From Psychrobacter urativorans (GTDB lineage Bacteria; Pseudomonadota; Gammaproteobacteria; Pseudomonadales; Moraxellaceae): a DNA stretch of 55,711 nucleotides. Numbering within the stretch: the stretch's first letter is position 1; every line of letters begins with the position of its first letter. Where the stretch lies: positions 1-55,711 of the forward strand of contig NZ_CAJHBT010000018.1 in the NCBI RefSeq assembly GCF_904846675.1. The letters are read 5' to 3'. Under the pieces are notes generated by a model, which saw nothing but the letters and a program-made list of their open reading frames with translations, ran no database searches and was not told the origin of the DNA. Positions 46,105-55,637 of the stretch are shown one piece after another. Position numbers and translations under genes: made by a program.

Positions 46105-46682
46105 AAAGATAATTCCTTTAATAATTAAAATAGTGACCGTATTTTTGTTAATGATTTTTATACAGGGTAGCTTGATATGTGCGCAAAGTAGTGGGTTTTC
46201 AAGCACGAAGATAATATTTAAACAATTGCTAACATTATTGAATAAATAGTCCGATTATAGCGTATTCCTGTCTCTTGATTGTGTCGGTATAGTTGTATAA
46301 CAAAGGCAGTTTAGGCATAATATGCGTTTATACCAAATTTTCTGCAGTCAACGTGATGACCATGGGTCTTAATCGCGCTGTGTATGCTATTTTTTAATGA
46401 TAGCTTTAATGGTCTATAAATAACGTTTATTGACTTTAAAATAGCGATATTAAAATAGCCACCCTACTTAAGGCCAGCTTTTAAATTATCAACTTTGCTT
46501 GCCGATTGGCGCTGATCGTCATTATGGTAGGGGCAGGTTTAATTACTATTAATTTTATGGTGACGGGTTAGCATTGGTTGAAATCAAATAGTAGTGGCTG
46601 CATTATTATGCTTTAAATTATTATAATTCGAATTTTGAATTGGGCTGACAACTGGATAACCATTATTATGACGGACAGTATT
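46105..46682. other. Divergent region between the S49 peptidase and aspS
   Basis: About 580 bp, mostly AT-rich. A short hydrophobic frame around 46500-46575 (ending VGAGLITINFMVTG) has no convincing start and is not called. A promoter for aspS must lie here but I cannot fix it. Confidence 0.4.
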
Positions 46683-48527
46683 ATGACGCAACATGAAATG
46701 ACAACGCACAGCCAATACCGCGATGAATATTGCGGCGCGGTAACCGAAAACCTGTTAGAGCAAACCATTAGTATCGTCGGCTGGGTACATCGTCGCCGCG
46801 ATCATGGCGGCGTGATTTTCTTAGACATGCGTGACCGCGCTGGTATTTTGCAAGTGGTTGTCGATCCAGATACCCCAGAAGCCTTTGCTACTGCCGATGC
46901 GGTACGTCCTGAGTATGTGCTTAAAATTACGGGTCGCGTTCGTCGCCGTTATGAAGGTACTGAAAACGCTAGTATGACCAGTGGTCAAATCGAGCTACTA
47001 GGCAAAGAGATTGAAGTATTGGCCAAGTCTGAAACCCCGCCATTCCCATTGAATGATGAGAATATGACGGTATCAGAAGACTTACGCCTAAAATATCGCT
47101 ACCTTGATATGCGTCGTCCGCAAATGCAAGATCGCATGGTATTCCGTGCCAAAGCCACTTCAGCGATTCGCCGTTATCTAGACGATCATGGCTTCTTGGA
47201 TGTTGAGACCCCTATCTTGACTCGCGCGACTCCTGAAGGCGCTCGTGACTATCTAGTCCCTTCACGCACACGTCCAGGTAACTTTTTTGCCCTACCGCAG
47301 TCACCACAGCTGTTTAAACAATTATTGATGATTTCAGGTTTTGACCGTTATTATCAAATTGCCAAATGCTTCCGTGATGAAGATTTACGTGCGGATCGTC
47401 AGCCTGAATTTACCCAAGTGGATATTGAGACTTCTTTTCTGAATGAAGAAGAAATCATGAATGTCAACGAAGGTCTTATTAAGCATGTATTTAAAACTAT
47501 GATGGACGTTGAGTTCGATAAGTTTCCGCGTATGACTTACGCCGAAGCAATGCGTGACTATGCTTCAGACAAGCCTGACTTACGTATTCCATTAAAATTA
47601 GTCGATGTTGCAGACCTTATGCAAAGCGTTGATTTTAAAGTATTCGCAGGCCCTGCTAACGATCCTAAAGGCCGCGTTGCTGCACTGCGTATTCCTAACG
47701 GTAGTTCATTAAGCCGTAAAAACATCGATGAATACACTAAGTTTGTTAGTATTTATGGTGCGCGTGGTTTGGCTTATATCAAAGTCAACGATGCCAGCAA
47801 TATCAATAACGGTGTCGATAAAGAATCTGGTTTGCAATCACCAATTATCAAAAATATGACCGATGACGTGCTGGCTAGCTTAATTGACCGCACTGGTGCT
47901 GAAGACGGCGATATCATCTTCTTCGGCGCGGATAAAGCCAGTGTCGTGAATGATGCAATGGGCGCACTACGTCAGAAGATTGGTTTGGATCTTGAGATGA
48001 CCACTTGCGAGTGGGCACCACTTTGGGTCACTGACTTCCCAATGTTTGAAGAGACTGACGATGGTAAATGGACCTCAATGCACCATCCATTCACTAAGCC
48101 TAAAGGCTCAGTATCTGAGCTAAAAGACAGCCCAGCGACTGCCCTATCTATCGCTTATGATATGGTATTAAACGGTACTGAAATCGGTGGCGGTAGCTTA
48201 CGTATCAATACTCTTGAGATGCAGCAAGCCGTATTTGAAGCCTTAGGTATCGATGAGCAAGAAGCCGAAGACAAATTCAGCTTCTTACTTGACGCGCTAA
48301 AATTCGGTGCGCCGCCGCATGGTGGTTTAGCCTTTGGTTTGGATCGACTGATTATGTTAATGGTAGGTGCAAGCTCTATCCGTGATGTAATCGCTTTCCC
48401 AAAAACCAAAACGGCTGAAGATCCGCTGACTAAAGCGCCTGCTGAAGTAGATAACAAACAGCTACGCGAACTCGGTATCCGACTGCGTGAAAAAGCTCAG
48501 CCCGATGCTAGCAAACCTGCTCAGTAA
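46683..48527 (+). CDS. aspS: Aspartyl-tRNA synthetase
   Basis: Class II aminoacyl-tRNA synthetase of 614 residues from the chosen ATG (ACGGA upstream); in-frame ATGs at 46668 and 46698 are alternatives. The anticodon-binding OB fold is at the N-terminus ([20 protein letters not shown]). Motif 2 is [18 protein letters not shown] and motif 3 is [15 protein letters not shown]. The bacterial GAD insertion domain lies between them (about 290-420). In bacteria without a full Asn-tRNA set, such enzymes can be non-discriminating; that cannot be judged here. Confidence 0.96.
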   Translation: MTQHEMTTHSQYRDEYCGAVTENLLEQTISIVGWVHRRRDHGGVIFLDMRDRAGILQVVVDPDTPEAFATADAVRPEYVLKITGRVRRRYEGTENASMTSGQIELLGKEIEVLAKSETPPFPLNDENMTVSEDLRLKYRYLDMRRPQMQDRMVFRAKATSAIRRYLDDHGFLDVETPILTRATPEGARDYLVPSRTRPGNFFALPQSPQLFKQLLMISGFDRYYQIAKCFRDEDLRADRQPEFTQVDIETSFLNEEEIMNVNEGLIKHVFKTMMDVEFDKFPRMTYAEAMRDYASDKPDLRIPLKLVDVADLMQSVDFKVFAGPANDPKGRVAALRIPNGSSLSRKNIDEYTKFVSIYGARGLAYIKVNDASNINNGVDKESGLQSPIIKNMTDDVLASLIDRTGAEDGDIIFFGADKASVVNDAMGALRQKIGLDLEMTTCEWAPLWVTDFPMFEETDDGKWTSMHHPFTKPKGSVSELKDSPATALSIAYDMVLNGTEIGGGSLRINTLEMQQAVFEALGIDEQEAEDKFSFLLDALKFGAPPHGGLAFGLDRLIMLMVGASSIRDVIAFPKTKTAEDPLTKAPAEVDNKQLRELGIRLREKAQPDASKPAQ

Positions 48528-48663
48528 ATAGTTGGATTATGCGCAAATACTTTTTACAGTCTAATTTTCAGCGACAATGCTTGATATTACGGTGCAACTT
48601 TTTAGCGGGTAAAAGGTTGCTCTGTTATTTTCCATCATATAATCTACTACAATGTGAGTGATC

Positions 48664-49635
48664 ATGAATCCGTATCAAGTGTTTAAATACGTGCCACTAT
48701 CTGTCCTACAGATGTTGGCACGTTTTGTTGCTTGGATCATGATGTTGCTGCCGGACTTAAGTATTGTGCGTACTATTAAGATTAATATGACGCTGGTCGC
48801 ACCGGACTTATCTGGTCATCAACAACAAACTTTAATTAAAGATATTGTTCGCAACCAATGCCTCAGCAGTGTTGAGTCCATTAAAAGTTGGGCAATGGCA
48901 CCAAAATGGAGTATTGCGCAAATTCGCGATATCCATAATCAAGACATATTGCTAGAGGGACTGGCCAGTCCCAATGGTATGCTCGCCATCGTGCCACATT
49001 TGGGTACGTGGGAGATGATGAACGCTTGGCTCAATCAATTTGGCGCGCCAACTATTATGTACAAGCCCGTTAAGGGTGAACTCACCAATAGCTTTGTACT
49101 GCAAGGACGCTCGCGCCTCAACGCAACCCTAGTCCCAACCGACGGTAGCGGCGTCAAAGCCATATTTAAAACCCTGAAACAAGGCGGCTTTAGCATCGTT
49201 TTACCTGACCACGTCCCTGATCCTTCAGGCGGTGAGGTGGTGCCATTTTTCGGTGTTGAAACCTTAACCAGTACCCTTGCATCAAAACTTGCTAGCAAAA
49301 CCAAGTGCGCCCTAGTCGGTGTATCTTGCATCCGCCGTATTGATGGTCGCGGTTTTGATATTTATTGTTATAAGCTCGATGACCCTGACCTTTATGATCG
49401 CAATGCCTCTATCTCTACCTATGCTCTAAACCAAGCGATGGAGATGATGATAAAAGAAAACTGCAGTCATTATATGTGGGGCTATCGGCGCTTTAAACAA
49501 ATCCCCATCTTAGGCAATCCTTATAATGCCCCTGAAAGCGCACTAACAGATTTTGTCCGTGCCACCCATACCTCGCGCTCTGATGCCTATTCCCCTATGG
49601 ATAACGACGCAAGCAACAGCGAACAAAACAAATGA
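48664..49635 (+). CDS. LpxL/HtrB-like lipid A acyltransferase
   Basis: Membrane-bound acyltransferase of 323 residues. The HxxxxE motif is PHLGTWEMMN; other blocks are DHVPDPSGGEVVPFFGVETLT and KENCSHYMWGYRRFK. The N-terminal hydrophobic segment (about 10-32) anchors it. It transfers an acyl chain to lipid A or a related lipid. ATG at 48664 is preferred to GTG at 48658. It heads the surface-glycan region at the right end. Confidence 0.87.
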   Translation: MNPYQVFKYVPLSVLQMLARFVAWIMMLLPDLSIVRTIKINMTLVAPDLSGHQQQTLIKDIVRNQCLSSVESIKSWAMAPKWSIAQIRDIHNQDILLEGLASPNGMLAIVPHLGTWEMMNAWLNQFGAPTIMYKPVKGELTNSFVLQGRSRLNATLVPTDGSGVKAIFKTLKQGGFSIVLPDHVPDPSGGEVVPFFGVETLTSTLASKLASKTKCALVGVSCIRRIDGRGFDIYCYKLDDPDLYDRNASISTYALNQAMEMMIKENCSHYMWGYRRFKQIPILGNPYNAPESALTDFVRATHTSRSDAYSPMDNDASNSEQNK

Positions 49636-49774
49636 CGCACATGATCATGATAACAATGCACCGCTATGAAGATACCAGTGTTTAAACGTTCGAACATATA
49701 AATTATGCTAAAGTTGGTAGATATTTTTTAGCCTTCTGTTCATCTCAATCACTCCCTATCAATACGAGTACATC

Positions 49775-50584
49775 ATGGCAATTGACGCAACCACCACCTC
49801 ATCGACAACGTATAAGCACGAAGATGCTAATGACAAAGCATCTGAGCGCCGCTATATTATCTGTATGAAATGGGGTGATAAGTATGGTTCTGAATACGTC
49901 AACCGCCTATACAACATGGTCAATCGCCATTTGACCTTAGACTTTCAAATGGTTTGTTTAACTGACGACAGTACCGGTATTGATCCTGCAGTACAGTGCT
50001 ACCCAATACCTGAGCTGAATCTACCTTCAGGTCTGCCCGAACGCGGTTGGAAAAAGCTCACCACCTTTCAGCCTGAGCTCTATGATCTCAAAGGCGTGGC
50101 ACTATTTTTAGATATTGATATCGTCATCGTTGATAATATTGACAGTTTCTTTACTTATGAGGCTGAGCATAAAGATAGCGTGGTCATCATTCGTGACTGG
50201 AAAAAACCGTGGCGGATGATTGGCAACAGTTCGGTATATCGCTTTAACATCGGCATGCACACCTACCCTGACTTACTGGCTAACTTTGAGCGTAACTTTG
50301 ATACTATTCGCCAGCAAGTACGCCACGAGCAGGCTTACTTATCCAACTATTTACGTGAGCATCATCATTTAGAATATTGGGATAAAACGTGGTGCGTTAG
50401 CTTTAAATACCAATGTATCGCGCCCATTCCCTTTAACATTATACGTGCGCCAAAACTGCCTGATGGCGCCAAAATTATCATTTTTCACGGTGAGATTAAT
50501 CCACCTGATGCTATCGCTGGTAGTGGCGGTAAATGGTATCGCCATGTAAAGCCCAGTCCATGGCTCACACCGTATTGGCAATGA
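49775..50584 (+). CDS. Glycosyltransferase-like protein with DxD motif
   Basis: Protein of 269 residues. The N-terminal 25 residues are polar. The GT-A-like part begins RRYIICMKWGDKYGSEYVNR, has the nucleotide-sugar metal motif FLDIDIVIVD (Asp113 and Asp115), and contains the block WRMIGNSSVYRFNIGMH and IIFHGEINPPDA. It is likely a retaining GT8-like transferase for LPS core. Exact sugar unknown. Confidence 0.75.
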   Translation: MAIDATTTSSTTYKHEDANDKASERRYIICMKWGDKYGSEYVNRLYNMVNRHLTLDFQMVCLTDDSTGIDPAVQCYPIPELNLPSGLPERGWKKLTTFQPELYDLKGVALFLDIDIVIVDNIDSFFTYEAEHKDSVVIIRDWKKPWRMIGNSSVYRFNIGMHTYPDLLANFERNFDTIRQQVRHEQAYLSNYLREHHHLEYWDKTWCVSFKYQCIAPIPFNIIRAPKLPDGAKIIIFHGEINPPDAIAGSGGKWYRHVKPSPWLTPYWQ

Positions 50585-50704
50585 ATTGTCCACATGTCTC
50601 AATCTATCAGCATCTTAATGATTTAGGAAATATAATTTAACAAGACAGTTAAATTAAAAATAGCAGTTGAAAGCAGCGGCTAAAAGCAACTATCGGAAAA
50701 CAAT

Positions 50705-51565
50705 ATGTCGTTAAATTCGAGACTACCTCCTACTGTTGAGTTTGACATTGGTAACCAACTTATCACTATCAAGGCTTTTAATGCCGATGAGTCAAAGCAA
50801 AACCTACATCAGCAAGCGGTAAATATTATCGCCTCCGGCCCTTCTATAGCTAATATAGCCTTCTCAGGCCTGCAAGATACGCCCACTATTTTTGTCAACG
50901 GTAGTATCAGTCTCATTCAGGAACATAACTTTACCGATGTCGTAGGTTATGTGATTAGTGATGCCCGCTTTATCAACCATCAACCTGAAATTTTACAAAA
51001 ATATTATACTGGCCAGCCCTTGTACGCGACCTTAGCCGTGTTCGAAGCAATGGCCGTAACTCATCCTGATATCATGCGCACTTACCATGATGCCATGCGC
51101 GTATTATACCCCGTAGACAGACCGTGGGGCGTTAAATCAAATAAGCTATTATTTAGTAAGTTGGCGTTTAGAAAGAAGCTGCTCAATAATAAAAAACCTT
51201 TAACTTACTTCACCAATCATCCCAATTTTATTATTGACGATAGCCTTAACTCTGCTGCTATCGGCGTCTCTCTTAATATAACTTATGGCTTCGTAGAAGC
51301 GGGAACCGTCGCTTATGTGGCGACGCAGCTAGCATTCTCACGCCATGCCTCGGCCATTCATCTTTATGGAATCGATTTGCTCAACAGCAATCAACCACGG
51401 TTTTATGAAAACGAAGACAATAGCGCCCCAAGCAAACTTGATAAAGCCATCAGTGACCGTATCGTGCCATCATTTAACTTGTTAGGTAAAGTCTATAAAG
51501 AACATGGCGTCCCCATTATCAATCACTCTCCTGTTTCTAAAGCGTTATTCGATAGTCTTGATTAA
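50705..51565 (+). CDS. WaaZ-like LPS core protein
   Basis: Protein of 286 residues. The beginning of the domain reads NIIASGPSIANIAFSG, then IFVNGSISLIQEHNF and YVISDARFINHQPEIL. The C-terminal block is GFVEAGTVAYVATQLAFSRH followed by AIHLYGIDLLNSNQPRFYEN. From memory, the order and spacing match enterobacterial WaaZ (RfaZ), which is needed to add a third Kdo to the LPS core. The Psychrobacter sugar and role are inferred, not proven. Confidence 0.6.
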   Translation: MSLNSRLPPTVEFDIGNQLITIKAFNADESKQNLHQQAVNIIASGPSIANIAFSGLQDTPTIFVNGSISLIQEHNFTDVVGYVISDARFINHQPEILQKYYTGQPLYATLAVFEAMAVTHPDIMRTYHDAMRVLYPVDRPWGVKSNKLLFSKLAFRKKLLNNKKPLTYFTNHPNFIIDDSLNSAAIGVSLNITYGFVEAGTVAYVATQLAFSRHASAIHLYGIDLLNSNQPRFYENEDNSAPSKLDKAISDRIVPSFNLLGKVYKEHGVPIINHSPVSKALFDSLD

Positions 51566-51609
51566 TACTATTCTTTAGGCTTAAACCTAAATACAAATAT
51601 GAGTCTCTC

Positions 51610-52710
51610 TCACTCTGTAACCTGACCGAACTCTAGATATTGACGAGCGATATGGTGAGGCAACAGCTGCTGGTTGAATGCTACTTTATAGTTATCTAGA
51701 TTGGTTATGGCCTGATTCATTAGTGTTGCTAACGCCTCGATATCGCCTACAGGAACCAAGTTTTTCTCAGGTAATAACTCTCTTGGGCCAAACGGACAAT
51801 CCGTACTAATCACTGCCACCTCCAACGCTTGCGCCTCGACTATAACATAGCCAAACCCTTCAAACTTAGAGGTAAGTACCAGCAAAGCTGCGTCGGCAAT
51901 TAATGGATAAGGATTGGCCTGAAACCCCAAAAACTTAACACAGTTGTCGATATCAAGTTGAATAGCCAACTGTTTAATCTCATTTTCAAGTTTGCCTTTA
52001 CCCACCAATACCAAAGGTTGCTTTCGCTCTGTTTTAGCATATGCTTGCAACAAATCTTGATGGTTTTTCATCGTATCGAATGACCCGACGTGAATCATAT
52101 ATTCCTTAACCGTCAAACCAAACTGCTCGATAGCCAACGGCTGCGCGGCTGCTTTTTTAATTTCATTGACATCACATGGATTATAAAGCGTCGTCGTTCT
52201 ATTCAGATTGCCTATAAGTGCCAGCAAATCCTGACGCGCACCATCGCTGACACAGCTACAAGGATGAGCACTATAAATCGTTTTTAAATGCGCAATGATT
52301 TGTGCCGGTTCGGTTGCCAACTTATCTTGGAATTGCTTGGATAGCGCCGTATGCAACACATTCACAATACTTGGTAGCTGACTATAAGCCATAATCCAAT
52401 TGAGTTTGTAAATATTAACCAGTATTAAATCCGGCACTCCTATATTTTCAAGCACATAATTGTCTATGCGCTTCGCAACTGTCTTATATGCTGCTGCTGG
52501 CTCAGACTCTTCCTCAAAAAGTAGCTGATTGTAGGGCACAACATGATGTTGAACACGAGGATCTAGGGGCATCTCCTGCGTATCTTCTAGGCAGAGCACA
52601 TGAACGCAATAGTCCATCTCTACGTAAGCACGCGCCAATGTTGTTACCATACGTTCGGCACCGCGCCCTTCTAACGCTTTTAATATTAGTAGAATAATGG
52701 GTTTGCTCAT
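51610..52710 (-). CDS. GT4-family glycosyltransferase
   Basis: Group 1 glycosyltransferase of 366 residues, GT-B fold. The N-terminal acceptor motif is ALEGRGAERMVTTLARAY, a pattern of WaaG/WbpY-like enzymes. The C-terminal donor motif is VLTSKFEGFGYVIVEAQAL with the E-x7-E pair, and YMIHVGSFDTMKNHQDLLQA. It is transcribed opposite to the flanking LPS genes. Sugar specificity unknown. Confidence 0.87.
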   Translation of the reverse strand: MSKPIILLILKALEGRGAERMVTTLARAYVEMDYCVHVLCLEDTQEMPLDPRVQHHVVPYNQLLFEEESEPAAAYKTVAKRIDNYVLENIGVPDLILVNIYKLNWIMAYSQLPSIVNVLHTALSKQFQDKLATEPAQIIAHLKTIYSAHPCSCVSDGARQDLLALIGNLNRTTTLYNPCDVNEIKKAAAQPLAIEQFGLTVKEYMIHVGSFDTMKNHQDLLQAYAKTERKQPLVLVGKGKLENEIKQLAIQLDIDNCVKFLGFQANPYPLIADAALLVLTSKFEGFGYVIVEAQALEVAVISTDCPFGPRELLPEKNLVPVGDIEALATLMNQAITNLDNYKVAFNQQLLPHHIARQYLEFGQVTE

Positions 52711-52913
52711 AGATGCCTTAATATATTTTCTTAATATGATGCTATAGTTGGTATACTAAACAGGTTTATCAATCAGATAATTAATTGGTTAATTATAGCT
52801 TAGGTTTTTCAAGATAAATACTAGGGATGAGTGGATTAATGACGTAATATTTGTCAAACTATCCCTATCAAGCAATTCAATATTATTATATTCGTTAGCA
52901 GGGCTCGAATGAG

Positions 52914-53687
52914 ATGACAGCACCTTCAGGATGGCAGCGTAAACTCGTTTCACTGTTCAAAAGTGAAAAGACACTGAATGCAGGTAAGGTTGTTAAGACC
53001 TTTAATGACAAAAGTACCGATGAGATGAAGGCGTCAATTATCACCATAACAATGTGTGATTCTATGGCGTTGTCCCCCAAACCTCGAACCAAAGATTTAG
53101 AAGGTCATTTAAACAACTTAAAGCATCAATTCATTGGCCAATCAGAGCTGTGCTTTTATCATGCGACAATTATTGTACTGCTTCGTCGCAATTACAAACC
53201 TGAGGAAACCTTTGCTGAATTTGAAAGGTTATGGATAACAGAAACGGATTATTTATTGAACAATTTATCGTTACGTTGGGTCATCTCTGCTTGTGATACT
53301 TTTATCGATCACACAACTGATACGACCAGAGCCGCTATTTTGATGAATGTCACTACCTTAATAAATACCTTAAAGGTCTATGAAACCGAGCAGTTTTTAC
53401 AACAGAATCCTAATTCTGAACCCCTGCCACTGGTTGCCGATAAAGTTGACGCGCTCTATCGCAGCGATCTTCCTTTATATGAAGGTCTCACCTATTTTCG
53501 TATTGGTACCGATGATACGCTAAAACATATGCGTAGCCGCTACGAAAATTTCTATGACGCTGATAAACTGGCAGCTACTATGTTACTATTTGTTTTTGAT
53601 AAACTGCAAACCAATAATAGTGCTTTTTCTACTTTGCGAGCACTACATAGAGATGATAAGTCCAAATGGTGGATTGATATCCTCTAG
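52914..53687 (+). CDS. Unrecognised protein in the glycan cluster
   Basis: Soluble protein of 257 residues with no signal peptide or membrane segment that I can see. I do not recognise the family. Residues about 20-60 are charged, and the middle (about 75-180) looks largely helical, including CFYHATIIVLLRRNYKPEET and EFERLWITETDYLLNN. It lies 48 bp before the tail-anchored DxD protein on the same strand, so the two may work together. It could be a regulatory or assembly protein; this is speculation. Confidence 0.6.
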   Translation: MTAPSGWQRKLVSLFKSEKTLNAGKVVKTFNDKSTDEMKASIITITMCDSMALSPKPRTKDLEGHLNNLKHQFIGQSELCFYHATIIVLLRRNYKPEETFAEFERLWITETDYLLNNLSLRWVISACDTFIDHTTDTTRAAILMNVTTLINTLKVYETEQFLQQNPNSEPLPLVADKVDALYRSDLPLYEGLTYFRIGTDDTLKHMRSRYENFYDADKLAATMLLFVFDKLQTNNSAFSTLRALHRDDKSKWWIDIL

Positions 53688-53734
53688 AGTTTCTCGAAAA
53701 ACTTATTCCTATTCAATTTTTTATAGAGTGACCC

Positions 53735-54430
53735 ATGACGACATCTGCGCAGCCTTTATCTTTTACCAACATGAGCGCCACAGATAGCTTTATTGTGTGT
53801 TGTTTTTATACCGACAGCTATCGCAATCAGGCTTTATCTTTAAAACAATCTCTTGATGATTTTAACTTAAACTATTACTTTAAACAGGTCAAAGATGCGG
53901 GATACTGGGAAGCAAATACTCGTATCAAGCCGCATTTTATTTTGGAGTGTTTACAACAGTTTCCAGACAAAAACATCCTATATTTAGACGCAGATGCCCT
54001 CGTAAAAAAACCATTAGATTATTTTAATCATATCACTGCTGATGTTGCATTTTATAAGACCAAAGGTATGGCAGAGATGTCTCATGACTATCTGGCAAGT
54101 ACGATGTTCTTTAAGAATACCGTTAATACTGTTAACCTTGTTAACCAATGGATTATTGAGCAAGTGAATGGCAAGCGCATACAGGTCGATCAAGACAGTC
54201 TTGATGCCGCTATGGATAAGCTTAGCGACACTTTGACTGTTGAACCACTCAAGCCCGGTTATATAAAAATCTTCGATAAAGACTATGATGGTGACGTTTA
54301 TATTGAGCAATATCAAGCCAGCCGTAGTCAAACTAAGCTTAAACGGCAAAAAATACGCTGGCGTAATAGAGCAATAGGCGGCACTGTTGTAATCGTTTTA
54401 TCTGCCTTAGCGTATTCACTATTTTCATGA
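53735..54430 (+). CDS. DxD glycosyltransferase-like protein with C-terminal anchor
   Basis: Protein of 231 residues. Residues 18-120 resemble a nucleotide-sugar GT-A fold: FIVCCFYTDSYRNQALSLKQ, then ILYLDADALV with Asp85 and Asp87. DQDSLDAAMDKL follows (about 158-170). The last 20 residues (GTVVIVLSALAYSLFS) are hydrophobic and preceded by a basic stretch, so it is probably tail-anchored in the inner membrane. GAGTG precedes the ATG. It belongs with the nearby LPS genes; sugar unknown. Confidence 0.7.
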   Translation: MTTSAQPLSFTNMSATDSFIVCCFYTDSYRNQALSLKQSLDDFNLNYYFKQVKDAGYWEANTRIKPHFILECLQQFPDKNILYLDADALVKKPLDYFNHITADVAFYKTKGMAEMSHDYLASTMFFKNTVNTVNLVNQWIIEQVNGKRIQVDQDSLDAAMDKLSDTLTVEPLKPGYIKIFDKDYDGDVYIEQYQASRSQTKLKRQKIRWRNRAIGGTVVIVLSALAYSLFS

Positions 54431-54782
54431 TCTGAAAATATGTATGCTATAGCATTCAGATATTTAGAGGTATTATTTCCTGATAACAACTATTTTTTGA
54501 ATAAACCTATAGATAAGATATTATCTATAGGTTTATTCATTGTATCCTAAATAGGTAGCATTTTACTGACTACTGCTTGACGATCGTTACTATTACTGGT
54601 GTTCCCAATGTTAATTGGACATGTATAACAATACAGTAATCTAATCCAAGCGCTGCTCTATATTTTTTCTTTACCCAAGCCTTCGTTTTTTCGATACGAT
54701 GAGTAATATTCTTTTTGAGAATGATTTGCAGGTTAGATCATTACTATTTCACACTATTCCACCAAAATAAACAGGTTTGGCA
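54431..54782. other. Intergenic region before rmlB
   Basis: About 350 AT-rich bases. It contains a perfect inverted repeat at 54498-54539 and then the probable rmlB promoter. I see no gene. Confidence 0.5.
54498..54539. terminator. AT-rich hairpin with a 19-bp perfect stem
   Basis: Bases 54498-54516 pair perfectly with 54521-54539 around the tetraloop GATA. It follows the tail-anchored gene by about 70 bp and probably terminates that transcript; the lack of a GC core makes it unusual. Confidence 0.6.
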
Positions 54783-55637
54783 ATGAAAGTTTTAGTAGCC
54801 GGTGGTGCTGGATTCATAGGATCCGCCGTTATACGCCACATTATACAAAACACTAAGGATCAAGTTTTTAATATTGACAAGCTAACCTATGCCGGTAACC
54901 TAGAGTCACTTGCTGATATCGATCAAAATCCCAGATATACTTTTAGGCAAATAGATATTTGTAACGCTAAAGACTTAGAGAGAGCTTTCTACAGCTTCCA
55001 ACCAGACTTAATTATGCATTTGGCTGCAGAGTCTCACGTAGATCGTTCAATTGATGGCCCAGCTGAATTCATCAATACCAATATCGTCGGTACATATACT
55101 TTATTAGAGGTTGCTCGTCATTACTGGCAAAGTCTTGATGATAATGCACGATCACAGTTTAGATTTCATCATATTTCAACTGATGAGGTTTACGGGGATA
55201 TGGACAATACTACTGATTTATTTACTGAATCCACCCCTTATGCGCCAAGCTCTCCCTACTCTGCATCAAAAGCCAGCTCAGACCACTTAGTACGCGCCTG
55301 GTATCGAACTTACAAGTTACCAGTTATTATCACTAATTGTTCAAACAATTATGGCCCTTATCACTTTCCTGAAAAACTTATTCCTTTAGTGATTCTCAAT
55401 GCTTTAGAGGGTAAGGAATTGCCAGTCTATGGTAAAGGTAACCAAATACGGGATTGGCTCTATGTCGAAGATCACGCTAGAGCACTTTATAAAGTCGTGA
55501 CCCAAGGTACTATTGGAGAGACCTATAATATAGGTGGGCACAATGAGAAGCAGAATATTGAGGTAGTAAGAACGATTTGCCAGATTTTAGATGAACTTCA
55601 GCCTCGAAAAGATAAGCTGACCTATGAATCACTCTGA
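54783..55637 (+). pseudogene. rmlB: dTDP-glucose 4,6-dehydratase, cut by an insertion sequence
   Basis: First step enzyme from dTDP-glucose towards dTDP-rhamnose and related sugars. The start is the ATG at 54783 (AGG seven bases upstream), not the TTG at 54777. NAD motif GGAGFIG at 7-13, THE active-site Thr133-Asp134-Glu135 in HISTDEVYG and Tyr159/Lys163 in YSASKASS are intact. The protein is 284 residues and stops at KLTYESL, about 70 short of the normal ~350. The stop codon TGA is the first triplet of an IS end (TGAACCGCCCCGG). The C-terminal substrate-binding region is lost, so the copy is probably inactive. Confidence 0.88.

Noticed and set aside
46104..46206. Longer start of the S49 peptidase with 34 more residues
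   Set aside because: The start would be GTG without a ribosome site, while the internal ATG has AAAGGA at a good distance. The added part is only weakly hydrophobic.
46500..46575. A hydrophobic short frame upstream of aspS ending in VGAGLITINFMVTG
   Set aside because: It has no usable start codon with a ribosome site and is too short to judge.
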